Positions 24,259 to 36,979 of a stretch of 64,000 nucleotides of DNA are shown here, piece after piece; the first letter of the stretch is position 1; the number at the start of each line of letters is the position of its first letter. The DNA lies in assembly GCF_003144195.1 (NCBI RefSeq), contig NW_020290015.1, positions 62,001 through 126,000 of the forward strand, in the 5' to 3' direction. Under the pieces are notes generated by a model. It worked only from the letters and a program-made list of their open reading frames with translations. It ran no database searches and was not told the origin of the DNA. Both the position numbers and the translations under genes were made by a program. Source of the DNA: Ceraceosorus guamensis (Eukaryota; Basidiomycota; Exobasidiomycetes; Ceraceosorales; Ceraceosoraceae).

Positions 24259-24432
24259 CCCCGCACATGCGCCTCTCTCCATCATCCTACATACGCTCAT
24301 ATCACTCAAAAGCTGGTCGCAATTTGTGGAGCGATTTCTGCATCACAGGCACGTGCTGAGCATTGCATTCGGTGACTTGTGCGTGAAGCAGCTGTTCGGG
24401 CGTGTCGATCATTGCGGAATCGCGAAGCATCC

Positions 24433-27287
24433 TCAAATAGTCCATAGGCGCGCCTCACCATCCGCGCCGGCAGTGGCGAGCCATGGTTGCGTGGGATGCC
24501 ACTTTGCGTCGAGAATGCCCAAACCTGCCGACACGCTGTGTCCTCTGAGTACCTTGAGCGGAACGAGCAAAGGAGCGGTGGTCAGATCGTTGTAGACTGT
24601 TCCGTGCAGCACGTGAGCCGTGCCATCGTCGCTGACGCTGGTAAACAGCGGGTAGCTATGGTGGAAGGCGACTGCTCGAAGAGCTCGAGAGTGATAACGC
24701 AAAGTCTTGTATGGTCGCGTAGACAGCTCCATGTCGAACCATACGAGACGTCTATCGTAGGAGCCGATGATGAGATGCTCGCCGCGAGGGTGCACGTCCA
24801 TGCTGCTAATGTACTTGACACCAGGTTGCAGCGTCTTTGTCAGTGCCTGAGCAGCCAGGTCGTACACTCTGATCAATCTCTGAGTAGCGACGAAGAGGTG
24901 TGGCCTTAGAGGATGGAAGACAACCTTCTGCACGGAGCTTCCCTTGCCAGCCCTCGCGAAAGGCGCTTGCGTCCTTTGCCTGGATATTTGGTGGATGAGG
25001 ACCGACGATGAGCCGGCATCGGATGCTACGGTAGCTAGGTAGTCTCCCTTAGCGTGCCATGCAAGCGCTTTTGGAGTCCCACCGACCTCGATCAATGCAG
25101 CCACGCCGATGGCCCTTTGACCATCCGTTGGGCGAGTCCACTTGGAAGCTGGTGCTTTGGTTCCGGCAGGTGGATTCGAAGCTTCAGCTGGCTGGTAACC
25201 AGCAGTTGCGTACAGGAATGAAGGCGTTTGTGTCGCTGCATGGCCTGGCGTGCACTGCGGCGGTGCGACGAGCAGTACTCTCCCAGTGCTACAAACAGGG
25301 AGTCGGCTGTATGATAAGCGAGCAGATTTGGGAAAGAGAGACATCCGCGGCTACATACCTGGTGGCTGCAAAAAATGAGTAGCTCTTGTTGGGGCACCAA
25401 TCGAGGCCATAGACGGGCGCTCGATCTGCTGCTGGGGCACCGGCCCACACGTCCCACACAGCGGCACACCTACCAATGGCGGTGTCCCACAGCCTGACTC
25501 TACCGTCCTCCGCTCCAGTGATGAGCCATTGCCCTCGCGGGTCGAACGCAAGACACCTTACCCTGATCCCGCCGGGATGAGGATAGACGAGGGATGTAAC
25601 AGTCGGAAATGGCCTCAGTTCTCTGGGAGCTGGGAGTTTGGGTATCAGAGATTCGGCATCCTTAATGTCCAGCTTGGCTCTGCGCATACGTGGAGCCATG
25701 TAGAGATCAAGACAACGCTCGAAGCGCTCTTTGAGGCCGTCTTTGTACCCAGGAATGAGGCGGAACGATCCATACTTCGCGGGCATGAAAGTCATCTTTC
25801 GATCTTCTGGTTCGGCGTCTTCCCACTCTTTGCGCTCCTGTTCGGAGAACAAGTATTCCGCTGGAGGATTGTACGACTCTGCATGGGTTGGCAAGGCTTG
25901 CTTGGGAGCTGGCATGTGCATAGGATGATCGGCACGAGGCTCGTCCGAATCGTTCCAGATGTTGTAGAACTCGGGCTTGACCTCTGGAGGCGCGCGGGAA
26001 GTGATCCTGCCCTGTCGAATCGCTCGGACAATCTTCATCACCTGTGAGATGCAAACATGTGACTGATGAGCTCTAGTCCCTCGCGAGCCGCCTCGACATT
26101 CCGGCTTACCTTCTTGTGCTCCCATTTGCTCGGTACGAACCGGCTCTTGGGCTCTGGCCTGTTCGTGAGTGGCATGTCCAATTGCTTGCCTGGTCCCGTG
26201 TACCATGGCTGGTAGTCGGCGTACTGGTCATACGCAGCGTCCGGAATTTCGCCTTGCTGTAACCTGCGAATGATGTCGAGCTCCTCATCGCTCAACTTGA
26301 CGTTCTTTCCTGTCAAGCGATCTTCTGCACTCATCCAACTGTCAGGATCTTCTTGTGTAGCCAAAAAGCGATCGAGCTCGTCACCTTGTGCTGGTCGCAT
26401 GACCTTCTTGCCATTGACATCGTAGCCAATGTGCGGCATGTCATCGTACCATTCAATCGGCACGTTGCCAATTCTGTTTGGCGCATCCTCTGTGCTATCG
26501 TCGGAATCGTAATCCGCCTCGATCTTTGGATATACGCGTTTGGGCTGTCCGGTTACTGCGCTAATCCTAAATTCGCCTCGCGCACTTCCATCCGCGTTCT
26601 GATTTTTGCGGAAGATAGAAGGGGCAGCCTCCGACTCGGTCTGCCCCAGCGAATTGTAGGTGGGTGCGGTCTCGTCAGGCTTGAACGTGTGCCTAGCGAC
26701 CATGTCGTCCAGATTCCGCTGTACCTCCGAGTCTGATGCTGATGCCTCTGCCAGCTCATCCGCCAGAGCTATAAGTAGGGTACAGCGCTGGGATGAGTTT
26801 CGATGATCGAGGCCAGGTCCTTTTACCCAGGGGCCGCTGCGAAAGCAAGGCATGCATTGATGCACTCACCATCCTCCTCATCCTCGTCCCAATTGTCGAC
26901 TTCTTCGCTATCAAAGCCCTCTTCGGACTCTGCCTCCGAGCCATCAACTACATCCGCATCACTTCTTCCATCATTCTCATCTTCATTGCTACCTTCTTCC
27001 GTACCATCCTCGACCTCGCTAAGCTCGGGGTCGATCTCGGGGAAAGCGTCTACGCCTTCATCATCCTCTTCTAGGTCTTCTTCAACGTCCTCGTCATCGA
27101 GATCCAGCGCGAGCTCTTTCTCCGCTTGTCTCGGCCGGCTCGCCGCTGACGCCTTCTGTTCAAGAGGCAGACTGACCGATGACTCGCCGTCATTCTTCGT
27201 CGAGGCAGCTACATCACCGCCTCTGTGATCGCGCTTGCGACCCGCTGACCGCCCTGAGCTACCAGCCAAGCTGGCAACAGGCGCCAT
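24433..27287 (-). CDS. ERB1: ribosome biogenesis protein Erb1 (BOP1 homologue), 871 aa
   Basis: Scaffold of the Nop7-Erb1-Ytm1 (PeBoW) complex needed for 27S pre-rRNA processing in the nucleolus. Exons are 27287-26870, 26768-26110, 26041-25359 and 25288-24433. The acidic N-terminus (runs of Asp/Glu, residues about 50-140) is followed by the BOP1NT domain (IPIEWY-like VPIEWYDDMPHIGYD, DSWMSAEDRLTGKNVKLS, DYQPWYTGP, MKIVRAIRQGRI, EFYNIWND). Next comes a seven-bladed WD40 domain from about residue 480 (FDPRGQWLITGAEDGRVRLWD to WHPTQPWLATAGADGEARLW at the C-terminus). Length is close to the family norm. An ATG at 27320 in the same frame would add 11 residues. It converges on the Arp10-like gene with 174 bp between stop codons. 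Confidence 0.95.
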
Positions 27288-27856
27288 GGTGCCTAGGCGA
27301 CCCTGATTGCGCCCCTTCAAAATTTCTGCTCTTGCGTGCCGTGGCGAGCCTGACGAAGTTGCGTGATAGGGTGGGAGCAGTAGAAGTGAGGCAGGGCAGG
27401 TCTGCTCTTCTTGCAGGGATGATCGAGCGGTTTACGAGTTGCGAGAGAAAGCATTCCCAAAATTTCTGCTGCAGGAAAACGCGCCGCCAGGACTTTTTTT
27501 TGGCCGGTAGGTACCTCCGCTTCCAGTCGGCGGCAGTCCAAATGCTCGAGAATATTGCAAGTCACGCGCAGCTCATCGTGTGCGCGTGTGCATGCAGGCA
27601 AAGTCACAACAGAGTCGTGAGTCACGAGTGTCAACTTCTTTGATCGCTATAGATCACTTGCTTCAAAAAGCTGCATAGGCTGCTGTGGTGTGACTGTATG
27701 CGGACATCTGTTGACACTGCAGGGCTGGCGCAGACACTGAAACTCCATAGCTTGAAATTTAAAGCTCTCTGAAGCGAGACGCTGTGTGGCGCATGACCTG
27801 CAGCAGAGAGCAGTCACGCGGCGCGGCGGGAAGCTGTGGGCTGACGGGGCGTTGTG

Positions 27857-27885
27857 ATGCATGCATGCATGCATGCATGCATGCA
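27857..27885. repeat. (ATGC)n microsatellite
   Basis: About seven ATGC units are present. The repeat is self-complementary, so it can also fold into hairpins. Confidence 0.9.
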
Positions 27886-28207
27886 AGTCGTGCCTTCCAG
27901 TCGTTCGATGGAGCACGCGCGCGATACAGCGCAGAGCGCACTCAAAGACTGCTGTGTGCATGCCAGGCCTGCCGTGTTCAAGCAGCGAAGCGGCAGGAGC
28001 GGCAACTTCAGCAACGTGCTTTCGCGCCCTGCATGGATCGATATCGAGAGGGCTGAGCCGGCCGGATTCAGCAGAAACACGCACCAGCGCCTCCGGGGTG
28101 AGCTGGTGGATGCGTGTGCATGTGCGCATGTGCGAGCGTGTACAGCAGCACGCACATCAGCCATGGGTACGCATGCAGCAGGCGCGACACGCGCGCATGG
28201 CGAGACC

Positions 28208-28425
28208 AAAATCACGAGTCGCGGCGTGAGTGGCAGTCATCAGTCGTGAGTGAGTCTGTGAGTGGTGACGAGTGAGTGCGTGAGTGCTGGGAGTCAAGAG
28301 TCGAGAGTATGTGAGTCTGTGCAGAGTCTTGTTGGGTGTGCTGAATCGTGAATCAAATGGGCGGCGCCGAAGGATTTGTGATTTCACGATTGTGATTGTG
28401 CACAGCATTCACGATTCAACTCGCA
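28208..28425. repeat. cluster of TCACGA/TCGTGA and GTGAGT short motifs
   Basis: About ten copies of related 6-10 bp words (ATCACGAGTC, GTGAGTCTGTG, AATCGTGAAT, TTTCACGATT, ATTCACGATT) lie within 220 bp. The halves around 28343-28358 and 28374-28391 form a near inverted repeat. Related words occur in most intergenic regions of the window. Confidence 0.6.
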
Positions 28426-28620
28426 TTCCAAGGTGCACACGTATCGCGCAGTTCATCCCCTCGCTACGCCTCCAACCTCGTCAACTCGTCCCCACCCACC
28501 ACGATCCGTAATTGTTCTTGCACACCAAAAGATACCAGCAAGACGTTTCTCACACATTTGCCGATCAGATCAATCACGAATCTGGGTGCGTCAGGCAAAA
28601 GAACGCTCATCCAGTAGGAA

Positions 28621-28647
28621 AGAGAGAGAGAGAGAGAGAGAGAGAGC
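28621..28647. repeat. (AG)n microsatellite
   Basis: About 13 AG units sit about 155 bp upstream of the Rab6 start codon. Confidence 0.9.
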
Positions 28648-28802
28648 TCTCATATTGTCTCATCTCGGAAGGTCACTCCGCTGCACTCGGACAGGGAACG
28701 GTTTGGAGCAGCATATTGCCACATCCAGCGGCTTCATAGCGAATCAGCTGGCACGGCAAGTGTATCAAGCCTCACACAGTTTGCTTAGCCCACTGGCCCA
28801 AG

Positions 28803-30151
<1,349 letters not shown>

Positions 30152-31458
30152 AGGAGGGGAGAAAACGTTGATGCGACTGCTTGTATATTTGGCGCTTCGA
30201 GGGGCAAGTTCGACATGCCTTGAAGTCCAGTGTAATGTGGAGGCGGGCAGTGTAGCCTAGCGCTGCGAGGGGCACGGCTCTGCTTCCCCAAGCGAATCAG
30301 TTCTGGTGTCCTGCCCACCCCAACTTCAACCTCAATGTCATTGTTTGGCCTTTTGCTGAGTGTGGACTGATCATCGCAGGACCAGCAGAGGAATGAATGG
30401 CGATTTTTGGCACCCAGCGCGCACCTCAGAAGGTGCCTATCTAAGCTTGCTTGTCGACCTGCGAGCTCCAACTTACTCTCTTGCCCTTGAACAATTTGGG
30501 TAGTTGGCGACCAAGAGCGCGCACGCATCAGGTAGCATTTACATCTGCTACCGTGGACGTTTCTAAGGTTGAAGAAGCATGCCTTCGCTGCTCAAAGCCG
30601 GGATGACGGCTTTCGAGTACAAAAGCACACGAGGTACCGGAGCCAATGAGTTGTGGTGCTGATACCGTCGACAAATGGCTCGCAGAGGTGTTTGACAGAC
30701 GCAGCAATTCTTCTTCAAGTTGCCTTGAGTCGAGAGTCAGAGTCAAGAGTCTGTGTCCGTCATGCGAAGACAGCACGTGACTCGTCTTGCATTGCTTCGA
30801 CATTTTGATTCAAGATTTTGATCAAAGTCCGCTTTGATGAAAGCTCAAGAACAATCTTGCTTCATGCCGATGAAGTTCTTCTTGGGTTGGATGAAGAGCT
30901 GGGCGCACAAAAGCTGAAAGGGACGATGCCAAAACATTCTAGAATGCAGCCGGGGCCTTCTTGCCGCCGTCCGGGCCGGGCGGTGAGGTGAATATGCGTA
31001 CTACATCTGCGATCGCAGCAGCATCAGGCGTGAAATGCGCAGCGGAAAGCCGCCAAAGGCTGTGGGAGCTCTCGTCTAGCTATTTCGCGTGTGAACCTTT
31101 TTTTTTCTTTTTCTTTTTTTGTGCGCGTGTGGCCTGCTGCTGCATGGGCGCGATGCTCGGGTTCGCAGTCACGAGTCAAGTGTACACGGAGGGGGGGGGG
31201 GCCGCATAAATGACGCAGTTTTCTTGCGCGCTCCGCACTATCTGATGGCGCTAATGCGCTCCTCGATCCCATTCAGATTTGACGTCCCATCTCCCCTCCT
31301 CCTCCTTGCCTGTTGCCAACGTGAAATCGTGAATTGCCTCGATGCAGCATCGCCTCATCTCGGCGAAAATGACGTCGCAGGCAAAGAAGTCCCATGCAGC
31401 AACGTATAGGGCAGAGATCGCTCGCCGCCATTATTTGCCCAAAGAAGGCTCTCACAGA

Positions 31459-31496
31459 GCCAGTCGCCAGTCGCCAGTCGCCATTCGCCAGTGACG
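31459..31496. repeat. short tandem repeat of CAGTCGC(C)
   Basis: Four or five adjacent copies of a 7-bp unit CAGTCGC/CATTCGC are present. The unit partly recurs as CGCCGTTCGCCGTTCGCC at 31788-31804. Confidence 0.75.
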
Positions 31497-31993
31497 ATGC
31501 GCTTCGGCGACACCAGCCGGATCACGAGCAGTTCTTTTGCTGCAGGACGACAAAATTTCTGATCAGCTGATTTCTTGGCTCCCATTGCGCGGACCCGAAG
31601 CGAGCACAAGCGCTGACGAGATCCACAAAGTGCGTGCGTGGGCCCCGGAATCCTGTTGTCTGCATCGTCATCGAGTGTCTGAAGCGCAACGAAATAGAGC
31701 TCTGCGCAATAATTTCAAACACAGCTCTTGCCCTTCCTGCTGGGCCATTGAGGTCATGTCTGCTAAATCCCACACTGGTTGGCTCGCCGTTCGCCGTTCG
31801 CCGAGGCCAGCACGGCGTCTAAATCTTGTGCTGAGCTTCAAGTTGTCTCGCTCCTGTTCGCCACCCCTCTGGAAGCGAGCTCTTCAAGAATGTACACGTC
31901 GGGTGCTCCAAACTTCGAAGCGTCATTGCCCCCCGTCGCAGAGCACAACAAGCCTGATTCAGAGCGACCGACCTCGTCTTGCTTCCAAAGCGA

Positions 31994-31999
31994 AGATAA
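31994..31999 (+). promoter_or_regulatory. candidate GATA-factor site (AGATAA) 2.65 kb upstream of the ornithine hydroxylase
   Basis: It fits the HGATAR consensus of fungal iron-responsive GATA repressors (Urbs1/SREA type). It is the only GATAA found between the Rab6 gene and the siderophore gene. A single 6-mer is weak evidence. Confidence 0.3.
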
Positions 32000-32888
32000 T
32001 CCGATCGAATGCGCGTCGAAAGTAGGCTAAGGCAAACTTTGCAGACCTTCTGTTGACGTCGTTGACGCCTGTGACAGCAGAGCTGAACAAAGCTTCAACG
32101 TTCGTTTGCCTCGCCTGCAATGCCTTGGAAATCGGAGCCAAGAGTCGTTAGAGCCCAGTGCCTGCGCTAGCTTCTTTTGAAAAGGGGACAAATTCACGCT
32201 CAGGTCCGGCCTGACGAATGGATGCCTGCGCAGAGCTGAAGCATCTGTGAGCTGGTCGCTCAAAGGCGTGATGCGCGAGGACTTGAATGTGCTACTTGTT
32301 GCAGCGAAACGGCGGTGCATTTCACAGCTCGCGCGGGCTTTGATCCGATGCGAAACCCAAAAAGAGAGCTGGCCAGAGGTTACGAAAGTGCTCTCTTGGT
32401 GCGTTTCTTCTTGTGCCGCGGCGTCTCTTCCAGGGCCACCCGAAACAAAAACCTTGGTTTCCCGCGTATTTGGTCGATCGTGATGCTTGCGTGCTGCAGT
32501 CTGCGCCTGAAAGCTGCTGCTGTAGACGTAGACATGGCCGGAGAAACATTCGTGCTTCCGCTGGTACTGTGCTATCGTATGGTAACTGATCGATGATCAG
32601 TGAGAAGATCGATTGCTGCGCATATCGGAAGAGATGGTGGGGGCTCACATAGCTGACATGCTCCTTGGCAGCTCGCGCTAATCTTCTTCATTCATGTTAA
32701 GTACCATGTGTCCATCGACCTTGTCCGTCTTTGCAAACCCCTCATTCCACAATAGCTGAATCGTTCAGTCAAGTCATTCCTCAACTTGCCTCGTCATCAT
32801 CCCGACAACGCCACCACTTTGCCCCAGCTCGTTCGACCTGCGAGCAACGTGGCCTCGTACAACACAGACTGGAACAAAGCTGAGTGTC

Positions 32889-32950
32889 GACGTCAGCAGC
32901 AAACATTGAGTCACTTCGACGTCATCCGTCAGCAACGAACATTGAGTCAT
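32889..32950. repeat. direct repeat with AP-1/Gcn4-type sites
   Basis: Two copies of a unit of about 22 bp (GTCAGCA, three variable bases, AACATTGAGTCA) are spaced about 41 bp apart. Each ends in TGAGTCA, the consensus of bZIP factors such as Gcn4/AP-1. CGACGTCA words, themselves CRE-like, precede or sit between the copies. Confidence 0.6.
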
Positions 32951-34647
32951 AGACACAGGTGAGCCTACGAACCATTTGCCACTGCTTGGAGAATCGGAGC
33001 GCCTCCGAGCGCCGAAAGACATGGGACGATGACCGCTCATCACGTCATTCGGCGTTCGTGTGGCGAGGCAGAAGCCTGACTGGAAGTCTCGCGGTCCTCT
33101 TCGGCTGTCAATTGTCTGTCGGGGTCGAGGTTGCTACCTTACAGAAACGCAAGCGGCTTCGCAGAGAGACGCCAAGTGTTGTTGCTCCTGCAAGACTGGC
33201 TCGCAGCAGATGAGTGCCAGCATGGCATCTGCATCAGTCTCTGCTACTTCTCGCGGCGCTTGGCCCACGTCGATGGATCATTTGAAATTGGTTGGTGGGG
33301 ACACGTTGACGGTTAGCGCCTTGCTCCAGCCGACCGAGTGTCGGTGGAGCGTGCATCTGTTAGCGGGAGTGGGAGCGTCGGGTTCCGTCATCTTCGCTAG
33401 TTGCGACCAGCAGGGTCGCCTTGTGGCCGTCCAATCACACAGCGCGCAATTGTCAGGCTATCCACCCGACCATCGAGCAATGGGCCGCACGGCCAATCTA
33501 AATCGTGATGGCAGAGCATCGTTGTGGCCTCTGCCGTTCACCAGAATCAATCTCCGCCCCCACTCCGCCTCTTAAAACGATGCCGGACCCGGCAGATTCA
33601 TAAGAAAAAGGCTGACCAATCTTTCCTACATCCATTCTGCTTGCGTCCTCTCAAACAGATTTCGCCCGCAACATCGTCTTGGATCTGCATCCTTCCTCAT
33701 TTGCGGAATCAGGCCACTTCGCTCCCCGTTGCGATCAGCTACATCACAGCATGCAAATTAGCATCACCCCTGCTCAAGCTCCGGTGAGTGCAAGCGGTGG
33801 TCTAGGTTCGCGGCAATTGGCGACGAGACGGCCAGGAGTGTGGTACGATTGGCCGACGAGACCGCGGCTCGGCCTGCTTGCTTGGCTTGCGAGAGCCACT
33901 CGCGCGGCTTCTTTTTGCGTCGATGTCGAGTTCGTATCCGTGCTTCACCATCGTCAAGGTCGAAGCTATACGGCCACTCATGCAGAAGTGCCGGCGGTCC
34001 TGGACAGGCACGCTGCGCCGCGCGCGGCCATGGCGTGGAGCGTTGAAACATATCCATCGTGGCCTATATGTCCGCGATGCGGGACGCGCTGCTTCGACTC
34101 GAGCTTCAATTAAGGTTTTCATCAAGTAGCGCGTCGCTCATTTCAAATTCAAATTCGTCTAATCACGAGTTTACAAAAAAGGCGCGGTGGAAAATGATCA
34201 GATCTGCGTCATCAGCGCATGTCAGGGGGGCGCGCGGATCGACGCTCCACATGCGAATTTGAATAAAGGCAAGGGCACAACGCAGGTTGGCCTTTGGCAC
34301 GCGCGCGTGTAAGCCTATGCTGTACAGGCGGCTCGTAGCTCAGCACGTTCCTGCACGTCTTGCCTGATCTAAGCAAGATTTTGGTTTCCGGTGCTCAAAG
34401 GGCTTCTCCTTAGCCCTTGCCGTACCTCACTCATCGATCCGAACCGCAACTTTATTGGTCTGCGCACCGACGTTCGCTCATCGTCTTCAGGACAGCCATG
34501 CTGATTCCCTCGCTTCCCTCCTCTTTCCCGATCCTTGTACGATCGCGACATCCCCACTGATTCGTCGCGCTATTCCTGCAACGTCTCACACAACTTGCTC
34601 CAACTCTCGCTCTGGCCATCACGGCGTCTTTTCGAAATCATTGATCC

Positions 34648-36576
34648 ATGGCCACATCCATCACTTCAAACCTACGCGGCACTATCGTCAATCGCATCTG
34701 CGACCTCGATCTGGGTCGACAGGGCCTCGTCGCCGCGCCTAGCGCCACCGGAACCGCACCAGCTCGGGTGGACATGAGCGCTTCCGCCGCCCCATCGAAG
34801 GGCACAACGGTCGACCAGGAGATCTACGACCTTCTTGGGGTAGGCTTCGGCCCTGCCAATCTGGCTCTCTCCATTTCCCTGCGCGAGAATGCCGAGGCTG
34901 CCGAGAGGGGCTTGCGCTTCCACTTTGTGGAGCGCCAACCTCACTTTGCTTGGCACTCAACCCTCTTGCTGCCAGGGAGCCAGCTCCAAGTCTCGCCCTT
35001 CAAGGATCTCGCTACCATGAGGGATCCCACATCGTCCTATTCGTTCGTCAGCTACCTTCACTCCATGGGTCGATTGGCCGCCTTCATCAATCGCGAAGCT
35101 ACCATCCCATCTCGTCGCGAATGGAGCGCCTACCTCACTTGGGCCGCGAAGCGCATGGATGACTACGTCAGCTACGGGGAAGATGTTGAATCCATCGAGC
35201 CCGTCGCGGACACCAACTTAGCTGTTTCTGAAGGTGTCAAGCTGCTTCGTGTCACCACCAAGAGGCGCTCGGATGGTCATGTCAGAATCCGACTGGCTCG
35301 CAACATCACCGTCGGCGTGGGCGGCATCGGCCGTGTGCCTGCACCCCTTGCCAACGTCTACCCAGCTCAACCGTGGACTGCCAAGTCGAGGGTCATTCAC
35401 ACTTCCACCTTTCTGCCATCTCTTGCAGCCATCGCCCCCGTGCTCCGCACTCAATCCAAATCCCGCTCACTAAGGATCGCAGTCATTGGAAGCGGCCAAT
35501 CGGCTGCAGAATCTGCTTTGCACTTGCACCGCACCTACCCCGAAGCGGACGTCAACATCATCTTCAGAGCATCGGCCATCGTCCCATCAGATGACTCGGC
35601 GCTCGTCAATTCGGCAGCCTTTGATCCGCACCGGACAGACACCTTCTGGCGCGCCGGATCCGAGGAACGAGCAGAATGGCTTCGCGAGTACAAGCGGACG
35701 AATTACTCAGTCGTTCGCAGCGATGTGCTCAATGCCATCGACGAAATCGTGTACGACCAGCAGATCGAGTTCGATGCACCGTGGCCCGGTGCAGATGGTC
35801 CCAGCAAAGGAAGACTCAACCTCCTTCCCAACACGCAGGTGGACATTTCGCGTCTGGTTGGGGAAGGTGATGACCAGCAGATCGAACTTACGACCTCTGA
35901 CACCAAGCCAAACGCCGAGTCGGAGAGCAAGACTGAGCGCTTCGACCTGGTGGTGCTAGGCACTGGTTTCGAGAGGGCACCAGCATGCATGAAGTTCCTC
36001 CAACCCTTGGCAGCTCACTTCCCAGCCTTGGATCCCGAAGCCGACAAGCGTCGCGCAGAGTTGGGCTACCCGCAAGAGGTAGAGACCCTCGAGGCGAGAC
36101 GTGCAGCGAACGAAGCCGCTGGCGAAAGAGCAGAGGAACGTTTGAGGGAGAGAGTGCGCGGGATCGCAAGGGACTACCATCTCGTTCCATACGCGTCGCA
36201 AGCGTTCAGCCCCAATCACAGAAGCGGCACCTCTAGCCCTACCAGCAGCAGCTCTTCTCGCACGCTCAGCGTCGACGCTACCAGTCGTGAAGGGGTTGCA
36301 GGCGCATTTCAACCGGGCGTCTTTGTGCTGGGTGGCAACGAAGCCACGCACGGTCTATCAGACTCGCTCCTTTCCATCATTGCGCATCGAGCAGGAGAGC
36401 TGACGAGCACGATCTTGGCACGGACTGGCAGTGTCCGCCGCGAGACTTCGTCCGAAGGCAAGATCTCGACCGCTATCCCTAATTCCGCGGTGACCGCCGA
36501 TGCGATTCCAAAGGCGAGCGGCGAGTCGCTGATCAAGCCTTTGATCAACAAGGTCGAGTCCGTTCTGCACGCCTAG
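34648..36576 (+). CDS. sid1: L-ornithine N5-monooxygenase (siderophore biosynthesis), 642 aa
   Basis: FAD- and NADPH-dependent hydroxylation of L-ornithine, the committed step of hydroxamate siderophores (ferrichrome and relatives). A single exon. FAD motif GVGFGPANLALS lies near residue 66. It is followed by the family blocks FHFVERQPHFAWHSTLLLPG, MQ-type QLQVSPFKDLATMRDPTS and SYSFVSYLHSMGRL. The NADPH motif is IGSGQSAAESALHL. The substrate loop is RASAIVPSDDSALVNSAAFDP, and the C-terminal ATGY-like motif is VVLGTGFERAP. The last part includes FVLGGNEATHGLSDSLLS. A second in-frame ATG at 34774 would give 600 residues and still keep all motifs. No NRPS or acyltransferase gene is next to it in this window. 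Ser/Arg-rich insert 525-550 is variable in the family. Confidence 0.95.
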   Translation: MATSITSNLRGTIVNRICDLDLGRQGLVAAPSATGTAPARVDMSASAAPSKGTTVDQEIYDLLGVGFGPANLALSISLRENAEAAERGLRFHFVERQPHFAWHSTLLLPGSQLQVSPFKDLATMRDPTSSYSFVSYLHSMGRLAAFINREATIPSRREWSAYLTWAAKRMDDYVSYGEDVESIEPVADTNLAVSEGVKLLRVTTKRRSDGHVRIRLARNITVGVGGIGRVPAPLANVYPAQPWTAKSRVIHTSTFLPSLAAIAPVLRTQSKSRSLRIAVIGSGQSAAESALHLHRTYPEADVNIIFRASAIVPSDDSALVNSAAFDPHRTDTFWRAGSEERAEWLREYKRTNYSVVRSDVLNAIDEIVYDQQIEFDAPWPGADGPSKGRLNLLPNTQVDISRLVGEGDDQQIELTTSDTKPNAESESKTERFDLVVLGTGFERAPACMKFLQPLAAHFPALDPEADKRRAELGYPQEVETLEARRAANEAAGERAEERLRERVRGIARDYHLVPYASQAFSPNHRSGTSSPTSSSSSRTLSVDATSREGVAGAFQPGVFVLGGNEATHGLSDSLLSIIAHRAGELTSTILARTGSVRRETSSEGKISTAIPNSAVTADAIPKASGESLIKPLINKVESVLHA

Positions 36577-36979
36577 CCGCCCTACCAAAAATTCTGTTAG
36601 CCCAATGCAACTCCCCTTTATGCACCCACGAGTTGCACTCTTGCACTCTACTTTTACTAGATTGAAAGATTGTACAATAGCCGAGCAATAGCTCGAACGC
36701 CCCAGACGGAATAGGAATCGATCCTTGCAAACCCAACTAGTTGCGATAACGTCTGGTACAGCGTCTCGATGGTTCGCGCCGGGCGTCCTGGCGTGCAGCT
36801 GGACAAGCATTCTTGGTCTGATGAAAAGTGTTGTTGTACAACTCGGAAGCAGGAGCCCGTGCTTCTCCCGAGTGAGATGTTGAGCACGTAGTCACGGATA
36901 GACTGACGATGACGATGCGAGGCTAAGGCGACACCTTTTTGTGGAGCGCTGATGAAAGAGTTACTGTATGCCTGACTTC
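36577..36979. other. intergenic between converging genes
   Basis: This is the 3' flank of the ornithine hydroxylase (plus) and of the HSBP1-like gene (minus). No gene or repeat was recognised. Confidence 0.6.

Larger units (their letters stand above)
27288..28802. promoter_or_regulatory. divergent promoter region of ERB1 and the Rab6 gene
   Basis: 1.5 kb between start codons. It holds GAGTCGTGAGTCACGAGTG (27611-27629), an ATGC run (27857-27885), a cluster of TCGTGA/TCACGA motifs from 28208 to 28425 and an AG run (28621-28647) just upstream of the Rab6 leader. No gene is supported in it; the short frames lack codon bias. Confidence 0.5.
30152..34647. other. 4.5 kb gene-poor region upstream of the siderophore gene
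   Basis: No protein-like frame was found on either strand. Contents are a T-rich run (31098-31118), a G run (31190-31201), AGTCGCC tandem repeats (31459-31490), two HGATAR words (AGATAG read on minus at 31239-31244; AGATAA at 31994-31999), the palindrome CTGATCGATGATCAG (about 32585-32600) and a pair of direct repeats each ending in TGAGTCA (32892-32950). In Ustilago maydis the sid1 gene is known to be controlled by distal GATA sites more than 1.5 kb upstream, so this stretch may be a regulatory region; that is inference. Confidence 0.5.

Noticed and set aside
33060-33575. A 171-residue plus-strand frame in the region upstream of the siderophore gene
   Set aside because: Composition is random-like (scattered Cys, Trp, Arg) and it starts without an ATG; no support for a gene.
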